Origin: Alkalicoccus chagannorensis DSM 18086
Lineage (GTDB): Bacteria > Bacillota > Bacilli > Bacillales > Salisediminibacteriaceae
NCBI RefSeq assembly: GCF_000429725.1
Contig: NZ_AUCK01000015.1
Location: 1 to 64,000 of the forward strand
DNA: 64,000 nucleotides
Direction: 5' to 3'
This document shows positions 7,645 to 17,190 of the stretch, piece by piece. Position 1 is the first letter of the stretch; every line of letters begins with the position of its first letter. The notes beneath the pieces were generated by a model, which was not told the origin of the DNA, did no database searches, and saw nothing but the letters and a program-made list of their open reading frames with translations. A program made the translations under genes and the position numbers.

Positions 7645-8235
7645 ATGAAGAAGCTGGTATCAGCGGTGATGTTATTCGCAGGGGCAGGATGTACGTTCGG
7701 AGACAGCAGCCTGGAGAAGTGGGAACCGGAAACCGAAACGGCTGCTTCGATCATGAACACGGTAGGCGGCGACTGGGGAGCAGCTTCCTTTTCAACCGAA
7801 GAAGGGGAATTGACGCTTTCCGTTAAGCATTACGAGTACGGAGAGCTGCAGGAGCATCCGGGCTCGCTTGGTTCGGGTACTGCGGGTGAAGGCACCGTAT
7901 TCGGTTCAAAAAGGGAAGAAGACGGGCGGATGGTGTTTGACTTATACATAGGGGATGAGACACAGTCCACTTCCGCCAGACACTTGATCGAATCGGAGGA
8001 GCTGCCCGAAGAGCTGTCGGCCAGCGGCTCCTTGTCATGGAACGCAGAGGAAGAGGCTGACCTGACAGAAGGTGTCTGCTTGCAGGCGTGGGTTTATTCC
8101 GATTCGCAGCAGCTGGCTGTCGACCCGGAGGTCCTTCGGTGCAGCGGAGCGGAAGACGAGCAGCTCGAAGACTATCCGGCTGCATTTCTGCTGCACGCAG
8201 AGCTTGAACCCGGGGATGCCGACCTCCCGGATTAG
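7645..8235 (+). CDS. Secreted lipoprotein of unknown function
   Basis: Starts at 7645, about nine bases after AGGGGGG; an alternative ATG at 7636 lies directly on that site and is less likely. The 196-residue product has a lipoprotein signal MKKLVSAVMLFAGAGC and a very acidic mature region of mostly beta-type sequence with two further cysteines (LTEGVCLQAW and EVLRCSG), which could form a disulfide outside the cell. No family recognised. It converges with the next gene, leaving only four bases between the stops. Confidence 0.75.
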   Translation: MKKLVSAVMLFAGAGCTFGDSSLEKWEPETETAASIMNTVGGDWGAASFSTEEGELTLSVKHYEYGELQEHPGSLGSGTAGEGTVFGSKREEDGRMVFDLYIGDETQSTSARHLIESEELPEELSASGSLSWNAEEEADLTEGVCLQAWVYSDSQQLAVDPEVLRCSGAEDEQLEDYPAAFLLHAELEPGDADLPD

Positions 8236-8239
8236 CCCA

Positions 8240-9619
8240 TCAAGCCTGGGGAGAGGCCGGTATCAGTTCTTTTTCCAGTTCAGCAAACATCGTCTCATTG
8301 CCGGTAGCCCTCGCCAAGTGGCGGTAGGACTGAACGAGGTTCTTCCGGTCCAGATGGAAGATGCGGCTTTTATCGAGGCATTCCAGCGAATCTTCGGCAA
8401 ACTCCCATAGAATCTGGGCTTTGTCTTCTCCGAGGGTTTCCGCCATGGTCCGGAACGATTTCGCCATTTCTGCGAGAATGAGATGATCGTCTGCGCAGTA
8501 GTGCCGGATAAAGCCGTAGCCTTCGTATAGATAGGATTCAAACGAATCAGCCTGGACGATCAATCTCGTTTCTCCATTTTCATCTGCCAGATATGGGGTG
8601 AAGGTGACATTGGTCACCACCTCCATCATGAGGCCGCTCATCTGATGAAGCGCGTTGACGGCTGTTTTTGGATCGCTGTTCCCGAGAGACTTGATCGCCA
8701 CTTCGGCTAGTTTGTGCATCCCCATCCGGAGGTCCTGGATTTCTATTTCCTTATGACCGACGCGGATCATGTCATGAAACTTCTCGACATCGATCTCCTC
8801 GACTTTTTTCCCTCGAATGCTGAGCAGCTGGTTGCCGTCCAGCACCCAGTCTCCCATGCCGAAATGAAATTCGATGACGATGTCGGTTTTTCTGGCCGCT
8901 TCAATCATTTCCCGGTAATTTATCAGCTGAATGTACCCTGATTTTCGGGAGTAGAGGTGCCGGGAGCTTTCGAAAAATTCATCTTTCAGATCACCGGCAT
9001 CTTTTCTCCGGTATACTTCGAGTTCATTACTGAGCGTATCTTTCATCATTTCTTCTGAGTTGGTTTTCATCGTATCGGTGATATTGTAAACCTGCATCCA
9101 GGTACTCGCGTGGTTAATGAAATAGATGAAGGTTACCGATGTGAAGAAAGCAAGGAAAATCGTCGTCATCGGCACAACGGAGAAAGAGTCGATCTCGGTG
9201 CTGCCAATGAAAAGAAAGACGAGGAGAACGTAGACGAAGCTTCCGTTAAAAATACCGAGCGCGTGCTGCGTTTTTTTGTCGGCGATGAAATTCAGCAGCA
9301 TCCGGGGAGAGAACTGGCCGCTGAACGTCGTCAGGAAGACGAGCAGCGAGTTCAGCGTAAATGCGCTGAGTGTCAGAATACCACCGATGAGCGTGCTGAC
9401 AAGCATCTGGGTTGTATCGGCGTGTATGCGGAGGACGTCCGGAGCATACTGCTCTGCGTTTCTGCCGAGGTCCAGATAGAGCGAGACGGCCGCAAGTGTG
9501 ATGGCTATGCTGATATACAGCGCGGGCATATACCAGAGGGCAGACTGCATCTCGTGCTTTCTTTCTCTTCTCGACATATTGAAGTATTTTGCTACGGATT
9601 CAGGTAAGTAGTTTTTCAC
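8240..9619 (-). CDS. DUF2254-family membrane protein
   Basis: Predicted integral membrane protein of 459 residues. Four hydrophobic segments occupy about residues 25-190, followed by a large soluble C-terminal part. The segment STLIGGILTLSAFTLNSLLV followed by the FSGQFSPRML stretch is the DUF2254 hallmark. I start it at GTG 9619 because GGAGGAGCATAC lies just upstream; the frame extends to 9715 without signals. Function is unknown for the family. Divergent from the methyltransferase gene, with a palindrome in the shared gap. Confidence 0.85.
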   Translation of the reverse strand: MKNYLPESVAKYFNMSRRERKHEMQSALWYMPALYISIAITLAAVSLYLDLGRNAEQYAPDVLRIHADTTQMLVSTLIGGILTLSAFTLNSLLVFLTTFSGQFSPRMLLNFIADKKTQHALGIFNGSFVYVLLVFLFIGSTEIDSFSVVPMTTIFLAFFTSVTFIYFINHASTWMQVYNITDTMKTNSEEMMKDTLSNELEVYRRKDAGDLKDEFFESSRHLYSRKSGYIQLINYREMIEAARKTDIVIEFHFGMGDWVLDGNQLLSIRGKKVEEIDVEKFHDMIRVGHKEIEIQDLRMGMHKLAEVAIKSLGNSDPKTAVNALHQMSGLMMEVVTNVTFTPYLADENGETRLIVQADSFESYLYEGYGFIRHYCADDHLILAEMAKSFRTMAETLGEDKAQILWEFAEDSLECLDKSRIFHLDRKNLVQSYRHLARATGNETMFAELEKELIPASPQA

Positions 9620-9713
9620 GTATGCTCCTCCGTTCGTAAAGATTCTTCTTCTTGCTTCCCTCTGCGGTGCTGTCGTTAAACTGCAGATTGACAGGATCAG
9701 CAGGAATACGTGC

Positions 9714-9730
9714 ACAGGTTATACACCTGT
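9714..9730. promoter_or_regulatory. Palindrome in divergent intergenic region (candidate operator)
   Basis: ACAGGT and ACCTGT form perfect 6-bp arms around a 5-base spacer, about 95 bases upstream of the DUF2254 gene and 126 upstream of the methyltransferase gene. No T-run follows, so a protein-binding site is more likely than a terminator. The regulator is unknown. Confidence 0.35.
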
Positions 9731-9855
9731 TCTGCTAATGTTATGCACGAAAGAGTGCAAGGCTGCTTCCCTTTCCGCTGGAAGAAGAGGCAGGGAACGT
9801 GCATGCGACGAGGGCGGGAGGGGAATAGGAAAGAAAAAGCAGAAGGAGGTCGATA

Positions 9856-10578
9856 ATGATGTGGAAGTCCTATGAAGAGCTGGCGTGGATCGAACCCCTC
9901 CTGCAGCCACTTGCTTCCTGCAGGAAAGAGGCGGAAGACGTGCTCCGGGAACTGGAGGCAGAGGGAGGCAGCATCCTGCACTTCGGATGTGGAGCTGGAT
10001 GCTGGGACGCCCATTGGAAACAGCAGGTGACGATCACCGGCGTCGATTTGAGCCGCGGGATGCTACAGGAAGCTAAAAAACGCAATCCGGAGCTCCGCTA
10101 CATGCAGGGCGATATGCGCTCGATCCAACTGGAAGAAGTTTTTGATGCCGTCGTCATCCCTGATGCTCTGCAGTATATGACGACAGTGGAAGACATCCGG
10201 AAGCTGCTGCGGAACTGCCGCCGGCATTTGAAGGATGGCGGACGGCTGCTCCTGCGTATTTATCCGGAAGAGACGTATGAGAACCGACGTTTTTCGAGTC
10301 ACGCTGCCGGAGATCCATTGGATGTTACTGTATTTGAAGAACATTACCGCCTTCATGAGAATCAGTTTGAAGCACTTTATTTTTACGTCATCCGCCTTCA
10401 CGGAAGCAGGAAGGTAGAGCAGGAAACACATATTCTCGGCCTGTTTCCACGAGCAAAATGGGCGGATTGGCTGCACGAAGCTGGATTCAGTGGACTCACA
10501 GAGGTAGAGGTGGAGACAGCCCGCGGTCGTTTCCTTCATGTCAGCAGTACGAAAGAATCTGCGCCGGACTCGGTATAA
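9856..10578 (+). CDS. Class I SAM-dependent methyltransferase
   Basis: Transfers a methyl group from S-adenosylmethionine to an unknown acceptor. The 240-residue product has the nucleotide-binding loop LHFGCGAG, the acidic strand end VTITGVDLS, the YMQGDMRSI segment and the VVIPDALQYM motif IV, in proper order. The start has a strong AGAAGGAGG site. It carries its own terminator and so is probably monocistronic. The substrate cannot be read from the sequence. Confidence 0.88.
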   Translation: MMWKSYEELAWIEPLLQPLASCRKEAEDVLRELEAEGGSILHFGCGAGCWDAHWKQQVTITGVDLSRGMLQEAKKRNPELRYMQGDMRSIQLEEVFDAVVIPDALQYMTTVEDIRKLLRNCRRHLKDGGRLLLRIYPEETYENRRFSSHAAGDPLDVTVFEEHYRLHENQFEALYFYVIRLHGSRKVEQETHILGLFPRAKWADWLHEAGFSGLTEVEVETARGRFLHVSSTKESAPDSV

Positions 10579-10600
10579 CCATCGCAGACACACATGAATC

Positions 10601-10637
10601 GTCCCGTCCTTTCTATGAAAAGGGACGGGACTTTCTT
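10601..10637 (+). terminator. Intrinsic terminator after the methyltransferase gene
   Basis: GTCCCGTCCTTT pairs with AAGGGACGGGAC around a short loop, followed by a T-rich stretch. Confidence 0.8.
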
Positions 10638-10765
10638 CTTCGTTTGTTTTCAAGCGGTGGCAGGAAGGTTAAGAGCCGATTCTTTCGGGAATAGGTATTT
10701 ACTGGAGTATGATTCGGACTGTATCCCTGGGAGCTTTGCTCACGGATGAAGAGAGGAGGATCACG

Positions 10766-11962
10766 ATGGCAGAAGGAGAATATCGAGAAGATTCACCGCA
10801 GTATATCTGGACAGCCGTGTTCCTGGCGGCTGCTGTTCCTGCAGGCGTCTTTGCATGGCTTGAAGGCGGACTGCAGTTTTTTTTGCTGTACTTGATCGGT
10901 TTCGCTCTTGGGTTCACCCTCTTCCATACAAGGTATGGCTTTTCCGCCGTGTATACGAAATTATTTGAAGAAGGCAACACGGAAATGCTGCGCGGGCATA
11001 TGCAGAAGCTGATCATCACGGTGACGCTCTTTGCGCTCATACTGGGAACCGGCACGGCATTCTTTGATGAAAGGCCCGAAGGGGCAGAAGGTGTACTCAG
11101 TTTCGGGCTGGTTTTCGGTGCTTTTTTATTCGGATTCGGCATGAATATCGGCAGCAACTTTTCTTTTTCTGCCATGAAAACACTGCGCGGCGGTAGAACA
11201 GCCCTGCTGTTTACCGTAGGTGGCTTCATGACGGGAGCCGTCATCGGTGCCTGGCATTTCCCATTCTGGAACATGACGCTTCCACACCACGCGCCGTTAT
11301 CGATAGCGGAAGATACGCCGCTCGGCTATCCGGGTGCCTGGCTGCTGCACGTCTCGTTGTTTGCTGCTGCTGCCTTTGGAACGTACTGGTACCATAAAAA
11401 GAAACGACCGCCGGCACTTCCTCCCCTGCCGCGGGGAACCGGCTGGACGGAAATTCTTTTCTATACGTGGCCGATCTGGGTAGGGGCCACGGTTTTTGCT
11501 TTTTTAAATGCTCTCGTCCTTCTCGTGATGGGAAGTCCGTGGAAGCTGACGGCTGCGTTTATTACGTGGGGGTCCCACTTGTTTCAGTTTTTCGGGGGAA
11601 ACCCGATTGAATGGAGATACTGGGAGGAGGAGCAGCCCCAGCAGGTGCTGATGCACTCGGTGTTTGCCGATGAGACGAGCGTATTGAATCTGGGGATTTT
11701 GACCGGGGTGGTGATTACGATGGCGCTCGCCGGCCTGATCCGCTTTTATAAAATACAAATACCGATGATGTTTGTCTCTCTGGCGGGCGGCCTGCTAATG
11801 GGGTACGGAGCAGCGATTTCCCACGGCGCCAACGTCGGTGCGTATTTCAGCGGCCTTGCCTCGATGAGTCTGCATGCCTGGATCTGGACGGTGATGGCGG
11901 TGCTGGGTGTATGGACGGCTTATAAAATCGGAAGCCGTATTTCCTACCTCCGTCCAAATTAA
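10766..11962 (+). CDS. YeeE/YedE-family membrane protein lacking all cysteines
   Basis: Polytopic membrane protein of 398 residues in the YeeE/YedE family; a characterised member (TsuA) passes thiosulfate and uses conserved cysteines. Family segments are recognisable: TRYGFSAVYTKLFEEGNT, then GAFLFGFGMNIGSNFSFSA, then GAAISHGANVGAYFSGLAS. The positions usually holding Cys in GGGCASG and YGCNIGAY are N/F and A here, and the whole protein has no Cys. It should therefore not work by the known thiol relay. Start at 10766 follows GAGAGGAGGATC; an upstream ATG in frame at 10709 lacks a site. Likely a transporter with a different substrate or mechanism. Confidence 0.85.
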   Translation: MAEGEYREDSPQYIWTAVFLAAAVPAGVFAWLEGGLQFFLLYLIGFALGFTLFHTRYGFSAVYTKLFEEGNTEMLRGHMQKLIITVTLFALILGTGTAFFDERPEGAEGVLSFGLVFGAFLFGFGMNIGSNFSFSAMKTLRGGRTALLFTVGGFMTGAVIGAWHFPFWNMTLPHHAPLSIAEDTPLGYPGAWLLHVSLFAAAAFGTYWYHKKKRPPALPPLPRGTGWTEILFYTWPIWVGATVFAFLNALVLLVMGSPWKLTAAFITWGSHLFQFFGGNPIEWRYWEEEQPQQVLMHSVFADETSVLNLGILTGVVITMALAGLIRFYKIQIPMMFVSLAGGLLMGYGAAISHGANVGAYFSGLASMSLHAWIWTVMAVLGVWTAYKIGSRISYLRPN

Positions 11963-12065
11963 TGCGCACAACCGAATAGTTATTTTTTCTTACTTGTTCT
12001 CGTGCTATACTATTGTAAGTATAAGGCGATAGTCTAACCAGAACATGTATTTGTCCCGAGCAGGT

Positions 12066-12092
12066 GATGCCTGCCGGAAAGGAGCTCCAATG
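12066..12092 (+). promoter_or_regulatory. Ribosome site inside local palindromes before the c-di-GMP gene
   Basis: The leader holds a small GCAGG/CCTGC hairpin, then GGAGCTCC, a self-complementary 8-mer that overlaps the AAAGGAG site. Folding could limit initiation. A -10-like TATACT lies near 12006. No known c-di-GMP riboswitch pattern was recognised here. Confidence 0.3.
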
Positions 12093-14318
12093 AAAACTCG
12101 CAGTTGGAAAGTTGACCCAAGATATCTGTATGATTTTTTTCATCAACTTTATAAGGCTGTATTTTTAATGAAAGTGACAGATACAGGATACGAATATGTG
12201 CAGGTAACGGAAGAAGCGCGCCGACTGGGATCGCTCCCGGTGGATTATCACGGCAAAGCCATTCGTGATATCTACCCTGCGGACGTAGGTGACAAGCTGC
12301 ACATACAGTACGATCAGGCTGTGGAACGGGGAGAGCCTATTTTTTACTCGGACAGGCTTCCGGACGGATCGGACCACCAGTATGTCTCTTCCGTGCTGCT
12401 GCCAATTGAAGATGACGAAGGCAGGATCGGCAGTGTCATTGCCATTACGAATGAACTCAAGGAAGAGATGCTTCACGGCATGCTGCACTCTGTCACGAAA
12501 ATTGATTTCTTGACGCAGCTGCCGAACCTCGTCTGGATCAAAGAAGAGCTGCAGAACCTGCTGGAAAGCCGCGACGGCATCCAGGTGCAGGTGCTTTACA
12601 TGAATGTGGACAGGTTCAAGCTGGTGAATGAGCTCCTCGGCATTGATAAGGGAAATGATCTGCTCCGCGAGTGCGCCGGCCGTATTAAAGAGCTGCTGCC
12701 CGAGGATGCGATGTTCGGACGGGTCGACGGGGATGAATTTGTCGCTGTCTTAAAGAACGCCGATACAGTGGAAGCACGTACCGCCGCTGAACGTATCATG
12801 GAGGCAGTTGCGTCGATGACAGCAGAAGCATCCGGCATGCGCCTCAACTTCAGCGCCTGTGTTGGAATCAGCGGCGGGAGCGAGTATGCCGGCTCTCTGA
12901 TTGTGAATGCCTCTTCCGCGATGGTGGAAGCCAAGCAGGAAGGGCCGGGTACGCTGAGCTTGCATGAAAAGAAGGGGACCGCCCAAAAGAAAATGCATCA
13001 AATGAAAATGGAGATAGAACTCATCGAAGCGGTGGAACGGGACGACGTTTCGGTGGTATACCAGCCCAAGTTCAGTGCACTTGACGGCGCCGCCGGAGTG
13101 GAAGCACTGGCCCGCTGGCATTCCGAGGAATTCGGTCAAGTGTCTCCCGGCGTCTTTATTCCGATCGCGGAACGGTCGCCGCTGATCGAAAAATTAACCC
13201 ACAACGTCATGGAGCAGGTGTGCAGGGATATCGACGCCCGGCCTGATATTTTTGCCGGAAGCATTACAGCAGTGAATTTATCTGCCAAGCTGCTGAAAAA
13301 AGAGGCAGTGAACAGAGTGATCGCTGCTCCGGTTGAAAAGTACGGCTTAAGCCCGTCGATGTTTGAGCTCGAAATTACCGAGCAGATGCTGGTAGAAGAT
13401 ATGAAAAGCGGCCGGGAGATGGTCGATTATCTGCGTCGGTTAGGCTTTCGTGTCGTTATTGATGACTTCGGTGTGAGCTATTCTTCGTTGAACTATCTGA
13501 AGAATTTCTCCCTCGACGGCATCAAAATTGATAAGTCGTTCATCCAGGATATCGACGAATCCGTGAATCCAAAAGAATATCAGATCGTCACGTTCATGAT
13601 GACGCTCGCATCCAAGCTCGGGCTGAGTGTCACGGCGGAGGGAGTGGAAACCATCGGTCAGATGGAGCTTCTGACGGATCTCGGCTGTGAGTACCTGCAG
13701 GGATTTTATTTGAGCCGTCCGATGCCGCTGGACGAACTTCCGGAAGCGATCCGGGAGGGAACAGAAAAAATTCCAGGGGTGTGGGAAAAACCGGCATACG
13801 GTGACATGGTTGCCGATATTCTGCTGGAGACGGAGCGGCAGCGGAATGAGGAACTGCAGAAGCTTGGTGTGCTCCAGACGGATTTCTCCAAGGCGTATGA
13901 CCGAATTACAAGAGTCGTGTCACAGACGTTTGATGTGCCGGTGGCGTTCATAGGCTTCATGTCTCATTCCCGGCAGTATATCAAGTCCGCCGTCGGACTG
14001 CGTCACGAGGACATCGAAGCCCCTATTCCACGCGAAAAGACGATGTGCACCCGCGTCATCGAGTCTGGAAAATCGCTCGTACTGCAGCATGCAGAAAAAG
14101 ATCCCATGTACAAGGATCATTTGTTGGTCCAAAGCGGCTTTCAGTTTTATGCCAGTGTGCCGCTGTATACCGACAGCGGGCATATTCTCGGAACGCTCTG
14201 CCTCATGGATGTGAAGCCGAGATCGTTCAGCAGCGAGGATCTCCTTCAGCTGGAAGAGTTCACCTACTGGGTGATGGCCGAATTGAACCATGCTCTCCAG
14301 AAACGCCCTCAGCAGTGA
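12090..14318 (+). CDS. PAS-GGDEF-EAL-GAF protein, cyclic-di-GMP phosphodiesterase
   Basis: Signalling protein of 742 residues without membrane segments. Order of domains: PAS-like sensor (about 20-125), GGDEF (about 145-305), EAL (about 315-565), GAF (about 590-735). The GGDEF signature is changed to RVDGDEF, losing the first Gly. The EAL domain keeps the residues needed for hydrolysis: EALARW, VIDDFG, IKIDKSF and TAEGVE. I infer that it degrades c-di-GMP, with GGDEF as a GTP-sensing or residual cyclase domain. The C-terminal GAF (SAVGLRHEDIEAPIPRE, TLCLMDVKPR) resembles GAF domains that sense small molecules. Start at 12090 follows AAAGGAG. A strong inverted repeat closes the gene. Confidence 0.9.
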   Translation: MKTRSWKVDPRYLYDFFHQLYKAVFLMKVTDTGYEYVQVTEEARRLGSLPVDYHGKAIRDIYPADVGDKLHIQYDQAVERGEPIFYSDRLPDGSDHQYVSSVLLPIEDDEGRIGSVIAITNELKEEMLHGMLHSVTKIDFLTQLPNLVWIKEELQNLLESRDGIQVQVLYMNVDRFKLVNELLGIDKGNDLLRECAGRIKELLPEDAMFGRVDGDEFVAVLKNADTVEARTAAERIMEAVASMTAEASGMRLNFSACVGISGGSEYAGSLIVNASSAMVEAKQEGPGTLSLHEKKGTAQKKMHQMKMEIELIEAVERDDVSVVYQPKFSALDGAAGVEALARWHSEEFGQVSPGVFIPIAERSPLIEKLTHNVMEQVCRDIDARPDIFAGSITAVNLSAKLLKKEAVNRVIAAPVEKYGLSPSMFELEITEQMLVEDMKSGREMVDYLRRLGFRVVIDDFGVSYSSLNYLKNFSLDGIKIDKSFIQDIDESVNPKEYQIVTFMMTLASKLGLSVTAEGVETIGQMELLTDLGCEYLQGFYLSRPMPLDELPEAIREGTEKIPGVWEKPAYGDMVADILLETERQRNEELQKLGVLQTDFSKAYDRITRVVSQTFDVPVAFIGFMSHSRQYIKSAVGLRHEDIEAPIPREKTMCTRVIESGKSLVLQHAEKDPMYKDHLLVQSGFQFYASVPLYTDSGHILGTLCLMDVKPRSFSSEDLLQLEEFTYWVMAELNHALQKRPQQ

Positions 14319-14406
14319 CTTCCTGAAGCAGATGTACGTGGATTGCTTTCTTTCTACACCTTCGCCAGCTGCGGCGGGCAGAAGGGTGAGAACAGTGTTG
14401 ATCTAT

Positions 14407-14444
14407 CAGAAGCCGCCTCCATCTGACGATGGAGGCGGCTTCTG
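14407..14444 (+). terminator. Strong hairpin after the c-di-GMP phosphodiesterase gene
   Basis: A perfect 17-bp stem with a 4-base loop (CAGAAGCCGCCTCC... pairing with ...GGAGGCGGCTTCTG). No T-run follows, so termination could need a factor or the hairpin may protect the mRNA end. Confidence 0.65.
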
Positions 14445-14503
14445 TATGGTCGAAGGAGGAAAAGATCCTGAGATGACAGCGCTGGCGGAGCGCGCGGCGT
14501 CCC

Positions 14504-14676
14504 GATAAAAAGGTGCTCCGTGCTTTTGTTCTAGTTTAAGAAATCATAAGTTCTCATACAAGGAGACGGCGGCATCGTACGCTGCGCGGGAAGAACGAAG
14601 AACCAGTTCTTCCCTTGAAAAGCCTGCAGCGACGATGCACACCATTCCGACCCAAAGGCGTTTTGCGCTTTTATTC
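14504..14676 (+). repeat. Interspersed palindromic repeat with preceding tail fragment
   Basis: A right-tail fragment (14504-14530) is followed by a complete copy (14533-14676), as in the tandem arrays at 4.6 and 33.9 kb. Arms GGCGGCATCGT and ACGATGC pair in this copy. The remaining gap to 14988 has protein-like stretches but no start with a ribosome site; nothing else is supported there. Confidence 0.88.
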
Positions 14677-14988
14677 AGCGTGGCATACGGTTGTTCCAAC
14701 CTCAACAGGTTCGGAGAAAAAGGCTGCTTCTTGGCAGGACGTCGAGTCTCAGAGGAAACAGCATCGGCTCCTTTGGTCCTCGACCAGGACTTCTGGTCTT
14801 CCTCACTACAAGACAAGCTGCTTATCCAAGATTCCTCTGATGCTTCGTACTGGAAAAGGTGCTTCGACTGACGGGGGCGGCTTCTTTGACGCTTACTCCG
14901 ACCCGCAGGGCGCTCCGGCAGAGTGTAAATGTTCAGCGGAAAGGGTAATGGAAAGATACTATGTCAGGAGGAACCAGGAGGTGGCGCG

Positions 14989-16497
14989 ATGTATGCCGTA
15001 ACACGACAGGAAATGCAGCGTATGGAAACGTATGCGATCGAGACCATCGGGATTCCCTCGCTGGTACTCATGGAAAATGCAGCGAGACACGCTGCAGAAG
15101 CAGCAGTGCAGGCAGCACCCGGCGCAGGGAGATGGATCATTCTCGCAGGGAAAGGGAACAACGGCGGTGACGGGGCTGCCGCGGCCCGCCATTTGATGGA
15201 TTTGGGACGGGAAGCGCTGCTCGTCTATGCTGTTTCTCCGGATTCGTTTGAAGGCGAGGCGGCAGTCCAGCGGGATATCGCAGCAGCGCTGGACGTGCCT
15301 TCAATGGTTTACGGAGAGGAAGAAATTCCGTGGAATCAAGGGGATGCTGTCATCGAAGCCCTGCTCGGGACCGGAGCTTCCGGACCGCCGAGAGAACCGT
15401 ATGCTTCGCTGATCCGCGAATGGAAAACAGCCGGCCTTCCTACGGCAGCCATGGATCTGCCTGCAGGCGTGGATGCCGATACGGGAGAGCTGTCGGAACC
15501 GAATGTCCAGGCTGACTGGACCATGGCGCTCGGTGCTTCCAAACGAGGCCTCGAGCAGTATCCCGGCGCCGCCGCTGCTGGGGAAGTGATGGTCTGCTCG
15601 ATCGGCATTCCGGAGAAAGTGACAGAAGCCTTTTCCCCAGCCGTCCGGAGGGTGGACGAAAAGATGCTGCAGCGCACGTTTGGCAGCACACATCCTCCGA
15701 GAGAAGCGGCCGGTCATAAGGGGACGTATGGACATGTCCTGGTGGCAGCCGGTACGAGAGCGATGGCTGGTGCAGGCCAGCTCTGCGCTGCCGCTTCGCT
15801 TCGAGCTGGTGCGGGATTGGTCACCTGGGCGATGCCGGAGCAGGTGTTCACTGCAGCCGGGTCCCGTATGCCGGAGGTGATGACGGCTCTCCTGCCGGAT
15901 GACGGCGGTGGCAGCTGGGGTGATACGAAGGTACATGATTTTCTTTCGCATGCGGAAGGGAAGGACGTCCTTCTGATTGGTCCGGGACTCGGCCGGTGGA
16001 GAGGAGATACGGACTGGCTGCAGCAGGTGATGGAACAGACCGGCCAGGTGCTGGTACTCGATGCCGACGCCTTGAATATCGCAGCGGAGATGCCATCGCT
16101 TTCCGGTCGGAGAAACCTCGTCCTCACCCCGCATCCTGGAGAAATGGCGCGGCTTCTCGGCCTCTCGATCGAAGCAGTGCAGCGGGACCGGTATGCAGCT
16201 GCATCCCAGCTGGCCGATTCTACGGGTGCCGTCGTAGTACTGAAAGGAGCACGCACCGTTACTGCGGTGCCGGAAGGACGCATGTACGTCAATACATCTG
16301 GGAATCACGGCATGGCCACCGGGGGTGCAGGAGATGTGCTCGCTGGTATCACAGCCGGATTTGCAGCAGGGAGCAGCTCGCTCGAGGCGGCCGTCGTACA
16401 GGCGGTCTATGCCCATGGCCGGGCGGGCGAACGGGCTTCAGCGTCAAGACACACAGCTGCCTCCGTGACAGCCGGCGACTTGATTCAGTACTTCTAA
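14989..16497 (+). CDS. nnr: Bifunctional NAD(P)H-hydrate epimerase / ADP-dependent NAD(P)H-hydrate dehydratase
   Basis: Repairs hydrated, inactive NADH and NADPH. The N-terminal epimerase domain (about 1-215) has the AGKGNNGGDG motif and MDLPAGVDADTG; the C-terminal dehydratase (about 225-502) has the LTPHPGEMARLL segment, VVLKGARTV and the GMATGGAGDVLAGI nucleotide-binding loop. Length of 502 residues is normal for the fused form. Start at 14989 is supported by AGGAGGTGG. The HAD phosphatase gene follows after 25 bases, likely in one transcript. Confidence 0.95.
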   Translation: MYAVTRQEMQRMETYAIETIGIPSLVLMENAARHAAEAAVQAAPGAGRWIILAGKGNNGGDGAAAARHLMDLGREALLVYAVSPDSFEGEAAVQRDIAAALDVPSMVYGEEEIPWNQGDAVIEALLGTGASGPPREPYASLIREWKTAGLPTAAMDLPAGVDADTGELSEPNVQADWTMALGASKRGLEQYPGAAAAGEVMVCSIGIPEKVTEAFSPAVRRVDEKMLQRTFGSTHPPREAAGHKGTYGHVLVAAGTRAMAGAGQLCAAASLRAGAGLVTWAMPEQVFTAAGSRMPEVMTALLPDDGGGSWGDTKVHDFLSHAEGKDVLLIGPGLGRWRGDTDWLQQVMEQTGQVLVLDADALNIAAEMPSLSGRRNLVLTPHPGEMARLLGLSIEAVQRDRYAAASQLADSTGAVVVLKGARTVTAVPEGRMYVNTSGNHGMATGGAGDVLAGITAGFAAGSSSLEAAVVQAVYAHGRAGERASASRHTAASVTAGDLIQYF

Positions 16498-16522
16498 TCA
16501 CATCAAAGAAAGGAAGAGAAGG

Positions 16523-17170
16523 ATGAAAGCAGCGATTTTTGATTTTGATGGTACACTGGCAGATACGCTGCCAATCGTTTTTCGATCATTTCAGGAAGTG
16601 TTCCGCCGGTTTGATGATAAGGAACTGACGGAAGAAGAGATCCGGGATATGCTCGGCCCGGCGGAAGTCGACATTTTGACAGAACATCTGGCATACAGGC
16701 CGGTGGATGAAGCTATGGAATATTTCTATGAAGTGTACGAGCGCGATCATGATTCGCTGGTCACCCAGCGGAGCGATCTGCAGCAGGTGCTCGAAGAAAT
16801 AAAAAAGCAGCTGCCTCTGGCGGTCGTGACCGGAAAGTCTTCCCGTGGACTCGCTATTTCCTTGAAAAAACTCGGCATGGAGCAGCTTTTTGACGTTGTC
16901 ATCAGCGGTGATGACGTTCATGAACCGAAGCCGGACCCAGAAGGTGTGAAAGCGGCCGCTTCCCGGATAGGAATCCGGCCGGAAGAAGCCTTTTTTGCCG
17001 GAGACAGCGATGTCGATATTCTCGCCGGCTCCAGCGCCGGTGCAGTTACCATCGGCGCCCAGTGGCTCGAACATCTCCAGCAGCAGCAGTTCGAAAAGGA
17101 GCCGGACTACACCTTCGCCGATCCGGCCGTTTTTCATGAATTCATTAAATCGGAACTGAAGCAGGGGTAG
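16523..17170 (+). CDS. HAD-superfamily phosphatase, phosphoglycolate phosphatase-like
   Basis: Dephosphorylates a small metabolite. The 215-residue protein shows all four HAD motifs: IFDFDGTLADT (motif I), VVTGKS (motif II), the Lys in EPKPDPEGV (motif III) and FFAGDSDVDILAG (motif IV). A helical cap follows motif I, as in Gph/PpaX enzymes. Good ribosome site AAAGGAAG. Gene order after nnr suggests a metabolite-repair role, for example on aberrant phosphates; this is inference. Confidence 0.9.
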   Translation: MKAAIFDFDGTLADTLPIVFRSFQEVFRRFDDKELTEEEIRDMLGPAEVDILTEHLAYRPVDEAMEYFYEVYERDHDSLVTQRSDLQQVLEEIKKQLPLAVVTGKSSRGLAISLKKLGMEQLFDVVISGDDVHEPKPDPEGVKAAASRIGIRPEEAFFAGDSDVDILAGSSAGAVTIGAQWLEHLQQQQFEKEPDYTFADPAVFHEFIKSELKQG

Positions 17171-17190
17171 CGTCTGATACGTCGGTTCGT

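Noticed and set aside
12066-12090. Possible c-di-GMP riboswitch before the PAS-GGDEF-EAL-GAF gene
   Set aside because: The leader is short and lacks the conserved riboswitch core; only simple palindromes are seen.
15301-16416. Minus-strand frame of 371 codons
   Set aside because: Antisense shadow of the NAD(P)H-hydrate repair gene.
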